A stretch of DNA of 64,000 bases from JAFCUW01 sp049898325 (GTDB lineage Bacteria; Pseudomonadota; Gammaproteobacteria; Burkholderiales; Burkholderiaceae_D). Shown here one piece after another: positions 61,198 through 64,000 of this stretch (position 1 is its first letter; each line of letters opens with the position of its first letter). The position numbers and the translations under genes were made by a program. The notes beneath the pieces were generated by a model. That model ran no database searches, was not told the DNA's origin, and saw only the letters and a program-made list of their open reading frames with translations. The DNA lies in contig NZ_JAFCXL010000014.1 in assembly GCF_049898325.1 (NCBI RefSeq), positions 80,201 to 144,200 on the forward strand, read 5' to 3'.

Positions 61198-61596
61198 TTA
61201 GTGGATGATGGTCGATTTTTGCTGCGTGCTGGCGGGCGCGTTGGCCGCCTCGCGCACGGCCGCCGTCTGGGCCGGGCTGATGGGGGCGGCCTGGTTGCCC
61301 CAGGCGCCGCGCGCGTAGCTGAGCACCGCCGCCAGCTGGGCGTCGTCGAGCGAGGCGGCGAAGGCGGGCATGCCGGCGCGGCCCTTGAGGACGGTGGTGA
61401 TCAAGGCCACCGGCTCGCCCTGCAGGAAGGGATTCGCTTTCAGGGCGGGAAACGCGCCGGGGATGCCGGCGCCCGTGGCCTGGTGGCAGGCGGCGCAGTT
61501 TTTGGCGAAGACGGTCTTGCCGTCGACGGCAGCCGGCTCGGCCCGCGCCTGCACGGCCGCGGCCGCCAGGCCCCACATCAGGACCGCACGCTTCAC
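61198..61596 (-). CDS. Cytochrome c partner of the FAD enzyme
   Basis: This 132-residue protein has a short signal peptide (VLMWGLAAAAVQARA) and one haem site CAACH near residue 37, with a likely axial Met in RAGMPAFAASLDD. It is a periplasmic class I c-type cytochrome. The GTG start at 61596 forms a GTGA overlap with the stop of the Tat-exported FAD enzyme, so it is the obvious electron acceptor for that enzyme. Confidence 0.85.
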   Translation of the reverse strand: MKRAVLMWGLAAAAVQARAEPAAVDGKTVFAKNCAACHQATGAGIPGAFPALKANPFLQGEPVALITTVLKGRAGMPAFAASLDDAQLAAVLSYARGAWGNQAAPISPAQTAAVREAANAPASTQQKSTIIH

Positions 61597-63221
61597 GCCG
61601 CCGCTCCCTGGGCGCTCAGGCGCTGGTGGATGCGGGCCATCTGCTGCCAGGCCGATTCGATGGCGCCCGCTTGCCAGCCACCCAGGTAACTCATGTGCTC
61701 GCCTGCCAGCAGGGTGCGCTGTTCGCCCTCGACCAGCACCGGGTAGGCCTTGGCGCGCGCTTCCTCGCTCCATTCGGCCCAGCCGCCCAGGTTGTACTTG
61801 ACGCGGTGCCAGGCGACCGAAAACGCCGATTCGACATTCTTGCGGTATTGGCCCGGAAAGATTTTTTCGCCGGCCGCCAGCGCATAGTCGGCCCGTTCCT
61901 TGAGCGACAGCGCGGAAAATTCGGCGGCGTCGCCGGCGAAGCTGTAGCAGCCCAGCAGCGTGCCCTTGCGGCCCTGCCAGTTCGACGACGGCAGCGAAAT
62001 CAGGTTGATGCCCTTGGTGTCGGTGTAGACGTGGCCGCCGTAAATGCCGTCGTCTTCCTCCCAGAAGCGGCGGCCCATCTGCAGGCCGATCTTGCACACG
62101 GGCGCATAGGCGGCGCCCATCATGGCGGTCTTGAATGCCGGTGAGAAATCGGTGTCGACCTGGCGCAGCACCGACAGGGGCAGGGTGCACAGGCAGAAGT
62201 CGCCCTTGACGACGCTGGTGGCGCCGGTTCTGGCGTCGCGCACGCCCACGTCGACGCCGTCGCTGTGATTGCGCAGGCTGAGCACCTCGGTGTTGTAGCG
62301 GATCATCTTGCCGACCCGTTTTTCAAAGGCCCTGGCGATCGCGTCCATCCCGCCCACCGGTTGCAACATGGTCGACTGCTGGGTGAATTCGTGCACCGAG
62401 TGATAAATGTGGCCCAGCTTCGATTGCAGCAGGTCGGAAAACCCCAGCGGGTCGCTGGGCACGCCCGCGCCGGGGCTGATGCCGGCGCCCGGATTGACCT
62501 TGAAGCCGCGTCCCTCGGTGCCGCGGTAGCGCAAGTCCTTGCGCGACAGGTAGCCTTCGTTGACCAGGTAGTCGATCAGCAACTGCTTGTCGGCCGCGCC
62601 CACTTGCTGGTCCATGGCGCCGCTTTGCAGGCCCTTGGCCAGCAATTCGTCGACATAGCCGCGCGTGTCGGCCTTGACTTCATACTGGCGCAGGCGGCGC
62701 CCGCGCAGGGCACCGGCGGCATTGTCGTTGTAGACGTAAGCGGCATCGTTGTCGTTATTAAACAGTTCCAGCGGCACCCCGAAACTGCTGGTGTAGTGCA
62801 GGGTCGAGCGGTGGTTGAAGGGAATCCGCCACGGGCCGAAATTGATGTACTGGCCCGGCGCGAAGCCGCACACCTGTTTCTCGCCACCGAGCTCTTCAAG
62901 AACGGTGCCGGTGCGCGCCGTCTGACAGCGCCCGCCCGCGAAGGCGCGCGCCTCGATCACCTTGCAGGTGTAGCCCAGTTTGCTCATCTCGTAGGCGGCC
63001 GTCATGCCGGCCAGGCCGGCGCCGAGAATCACCACGGTCTTGCCCTTGCCGCTGCCGGCGAGCACGGGGGGCGCGTCGCGCGTGGAGGCCAGATCCATGC
63101 CCCAGGCTTTCATATTGGCCAGCAAAAATCCGCTGCCGCCGACGGCCAGCGCCCTGGCCAGGAAGTGGCGGCGCGAGGGCGCCGATTGGAGATCGATGAG
63201 CGGGGAAGCGGGCGTAGACAT
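61593..63221 (-). CDS. Tat-exported FAD-dependent amine-oxidase-like enzyme
   Basis: This 542-residue flavoenzyme has a twin-arginine signal (SRRHFLARALAVGGSGFLLA, about residues 16-35), then the FAD motif VVILGAGLAGMTAAYEM and a C-terminal FAD-contact segment LLAGEHMSYLGGWQAGAIESAW, the pattern of flavin monoamine/L-amino-acid oxidases. Folding with FAD in the cytoplasm before export fits the Tat route. It overlaps the cytochrome c gene, so electrons probably go to the respiratory chain instead of oxygen. Product imines would suit the exported RidA encoded nearby. ATG 63221 follows AAGGTG. A sigma-54-type promoter and an NtrC-like site lie upstream. Confidence 0.85.
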   Translation of the reverse strand: MSTPASPLIDLQSAPSRRHFLARALAVGGSGFLLANMKAWGMDLASTRDAPPVLAGSGKGKTVVILGAGLAGMTAAYEMSKLGYTCKVIEARAFAGGRCQTARTGTVLEELGGEKQVCGFAPGQYINFGPWRIPFNHRSTLHYTSSFGVPLELFNNDNDAAYVYNDNAAGALRGRRLRQYEVKADTRGYVDELLAKGLQSGAMDQQVGAADKQLLIDYLVNEGYLSRKDLRYRGTEGRGFKVNPGAGISPGAGVPSDPLGFSDLLQSKLGHIYHSVHEFTQQSTMLQPVGGMDAIARAFEKRVGKMIRYNTEVLSLRNHSDGVDVGVRDARTGATSVVKGDFCLCTLPLSVLRQVDTDFSPAFKTAMMGAAYAPVCKIGLQMGRRFWEEDDGIYGGHVYTDTKGINLISLPSSNWQGRKGTLLGCYSFAGDAAEFSALSLKERADYALAAGEKIFPGQYRKNVESAFSVAWHRVKYNLGGWAEWSEEARAKAYPVLVEGEQRTLLAGEHMSYLGGWQAGAIESAWQQMARIHQRLSAQGAAA

Positions 63222-63285
63222 GGGCACCTTGGATGTGGATGAATGCAGTATTGCGGGACTGTCGACGGGCGACCATGGTTGTTGA

Positions 63286-63300
63286 GCAAGACCCATGCCA
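63286..63300 (-). promoter_or_regulatory. Sigma-54-type promoter of the FAD enzyme-cytochrome operon
   Basis: On the minus strand TGGCATGGGTCTTGC matches TGGCACG-N4-TTGC with one mismatch and correct 10-base GG-to-GC spacing. The predicted start is near 63274, leaving a leader of about 53 bases before ATG 63221. Confidence 0.72.
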
Positions 63301-63328
63301 TCCAGTGCGCGGGCCAGGGCGCAGCATT

Positions 63329-63345
63329 TGCACCGTGGTAGTGCA
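63329..63345. promoter_or_regulatory. NtrC-like binding site
   Basis: TGCAC-CGTGGTA-GTGCA has the arms and 7-base spacing of the NtrC consensus. It is centred about 63 bases before the predicted transcription start, closer than most enhancers but possible. Confidence 0.5.
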
Positions 63346-63707
63346 AGCTGGCGCCCGCCGGCGACAGGCGCGGCGGACAGGGCTGTTGAGGTGCACCGGC
63401 GAACGCCGGTCGTGCTTCATGGTGCGCACGCTCACTGGTGGAAACGGCGGCTGAGGGTGGCGCGGCGACCGGTGGCGGCCGTGGCGCTGGCGAGCGAAGC
63501 GAGAACGCGGGTGGCGCCGGTGCAAGGAGGCAGTCGCACTGCGCTGCGCGTGCCTGAACGCTGCGACGATGGGATCTGGCGAGATGGGGGCGGGCAGCGG
63601 GACGGATAGAAAGGGCGGGCGAACCGCCGTCGCGCGCTTGCTTTGGCGTGTGCGCCCAATCGATGGGGGACCGCGGCAAACGGTGGCAGATGCGTCCTGC
63701 CTGGACG

Positions 63708-63735
63708 CTCTGGCGCCATGAACAAGGCGCCAGAG
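63708..63735. repeat. Perfect 10-bp inverted repeat
   Basis: CTCTGGCGCC and GGCGCCAGAG are separated by 8 bases. There is no T-run, so it is not a standard terminator. It could be an operator or the scar of an insertion near the IS element. Confidence 0.5.
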
Positions 63736-63881
63736 TGTTGCCGGAACCGGCGCCTGTGGCCACGACGGGCCAGGGTCAATTCGACCCGAATTTACCGGTC
63801 AAAGTGGCTGGGCGATGCCCTGCCACCTTGGTTTTAACCGGGTGGTCCGTTCAGGACTTCTGGATCGGTCTCCGAAAAGGT

Positions 63882-64000
63882 TGAGGTAACCTGATTTTTT
63901 CGGACACTCTTGTTTGGTAAACTTCACCAACTGGAGAACTTATGACACGCTCAAAAACATACACGCCGGAGCTTCGCGAAGAAGCGGTAAAGCTGGTCTT
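63882..64000 (+). mobile_element. Left end of an IS3-family insertion sequence (cut by window edge)
   Basis: A possible left terminal repeat starts TGAGGTAACCTGATTTTTT at 63882, and a transposase orfA begins at ATG 63942 with MTRSKTYTPELREEAVKLV, the typical N-terminal helix of IS3-type OrfA proteins. CTGGAG precedes the ATG. The remainder lies outside the window. Confidence 0.7.
63942..64000 (+). CDS. IS3-family transposase OrfA, N-terminal fragment
   Basis: Only the first 19 codons are inside the window. SKTYTPELREEAVKLV is the start of the helix-turn-helix domain of IS3-family OrfA proteins, which bind the element's terminal repeats. The fragment is complete at its 5' end and shows no frameshift in the part that can be read. 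Confidence 0.75.
   Translation, partial: MTRSKTYTPELREEAVKLV

Larger units (their letters stand above)
63222..63941. other. Gene-free region between the FAD enzyme and the IS3 element
   Basis: These 720 bases contain the sigma-54-type promoter (63286-63300) and NtrC-like site (63329-63345) of the FAD enzyme gene, a hairpin (63708-63735) and the left end of an insertion sequence from about 63882. Several open frames exist on both strands but they are arginine-rich and lack ribosome-binding sites or family resemblance; I call none of them. Confidence 0.55.

Noticed and set aside
63295..63880. Several 60-115 codon frames before the IS element, considered as a small gene
   Set aside because: They are arginine- and proline-rich, lack ribosome-binding sites and overlap each other on both strands.

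Overview
The window is GC-rich, tightly packed and bacterial. Gene content (KdpFABCDE, glutathione-dependent formaldehyde oxidation, XoxF, a RimK plus GNAT/C39 pair, a TorF-type porin) and protein style fit a betaproteobacterium of the Oxalobacteraceae (Massilia/Duganella type). The genus is an inference from memory of related proteins. I saw no rRNA, tRNA or CRISPR array.

Positions 1-203 hold the truncated end of a cation-efflux protein. Positions 382-24897 form one surface-glycan locus. A plus-strand set (382-5376) encodes a FAD oxidoreductase, an SxtJ-like membrane protein, a DUF5989 microprotein, a NodU/SxtI-type carbamoyltransferase and a GT2. A converging minus-strand operon of 12 genes (24897 down to 5185) has mostly 1-4 bp overlaps and starts from a strong promoter at 24998-25026. 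It encodes two SGNH proteins, a GT4/GT2 fusion, a GT39-type membrane transferase, two GT4 enzymes, a UbiA-GT4-GT4 triple fusion, a Wzm/Wzt-type exporter, an alpha/alpha-toroid protein, GalE and a UDP-xylose-synthase-like enzyme. Together these look able to make nucleotide sugars, build a lipid-linked glycan, carbamoylate or otherwise decorate it, and export it. The UbiA fusion and the toroid protein are the parts least like known loci.

Positions 25546-39748 are ion homeostasis and stress: CorA, a RimK-like ligase with a GNAT/C39 partner, a two-gene unit with a P-loop-less ParA relative, a TorF-like porin, and a complete kdp operon with an extra 29-residue membrane peptide. Phased GTTTAC repeats lie both in the divergent rimK/parA-like control region and before kdp, suggesting one shared OmpR-type regulator, perhaps the local KdpE.

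Positions 40109-45316 hold a coiled-coil exported protein, a PEGA/Sel1 protein, an exported unknown and a nitronate-monooxygenase-like flavoenzyme.

Positions 45604-63221 are oxidative metabolism. A sigma-54 activator of the AcoR type precedes a minus-strand operon frmA-gfa-xoxF-unknown-xoxG-xoxJ-unknown-ATP-grasp: lanthanide-type alcohol oxidation with glutathione-dependent formaldehyde removal. A periplasmic RidA with a TonB receptor faces a Tat-exported FAD amine-oxidase-like enzyme with its cytochrome c. Three promoters (frmA, ridA, FAD enzyme) share the core GGCATG-N4-TTGC of sigma-54 promoters, and the FAD enzyme also has an NtrC-like site. The window ends inside an IS3-type transposase gene.
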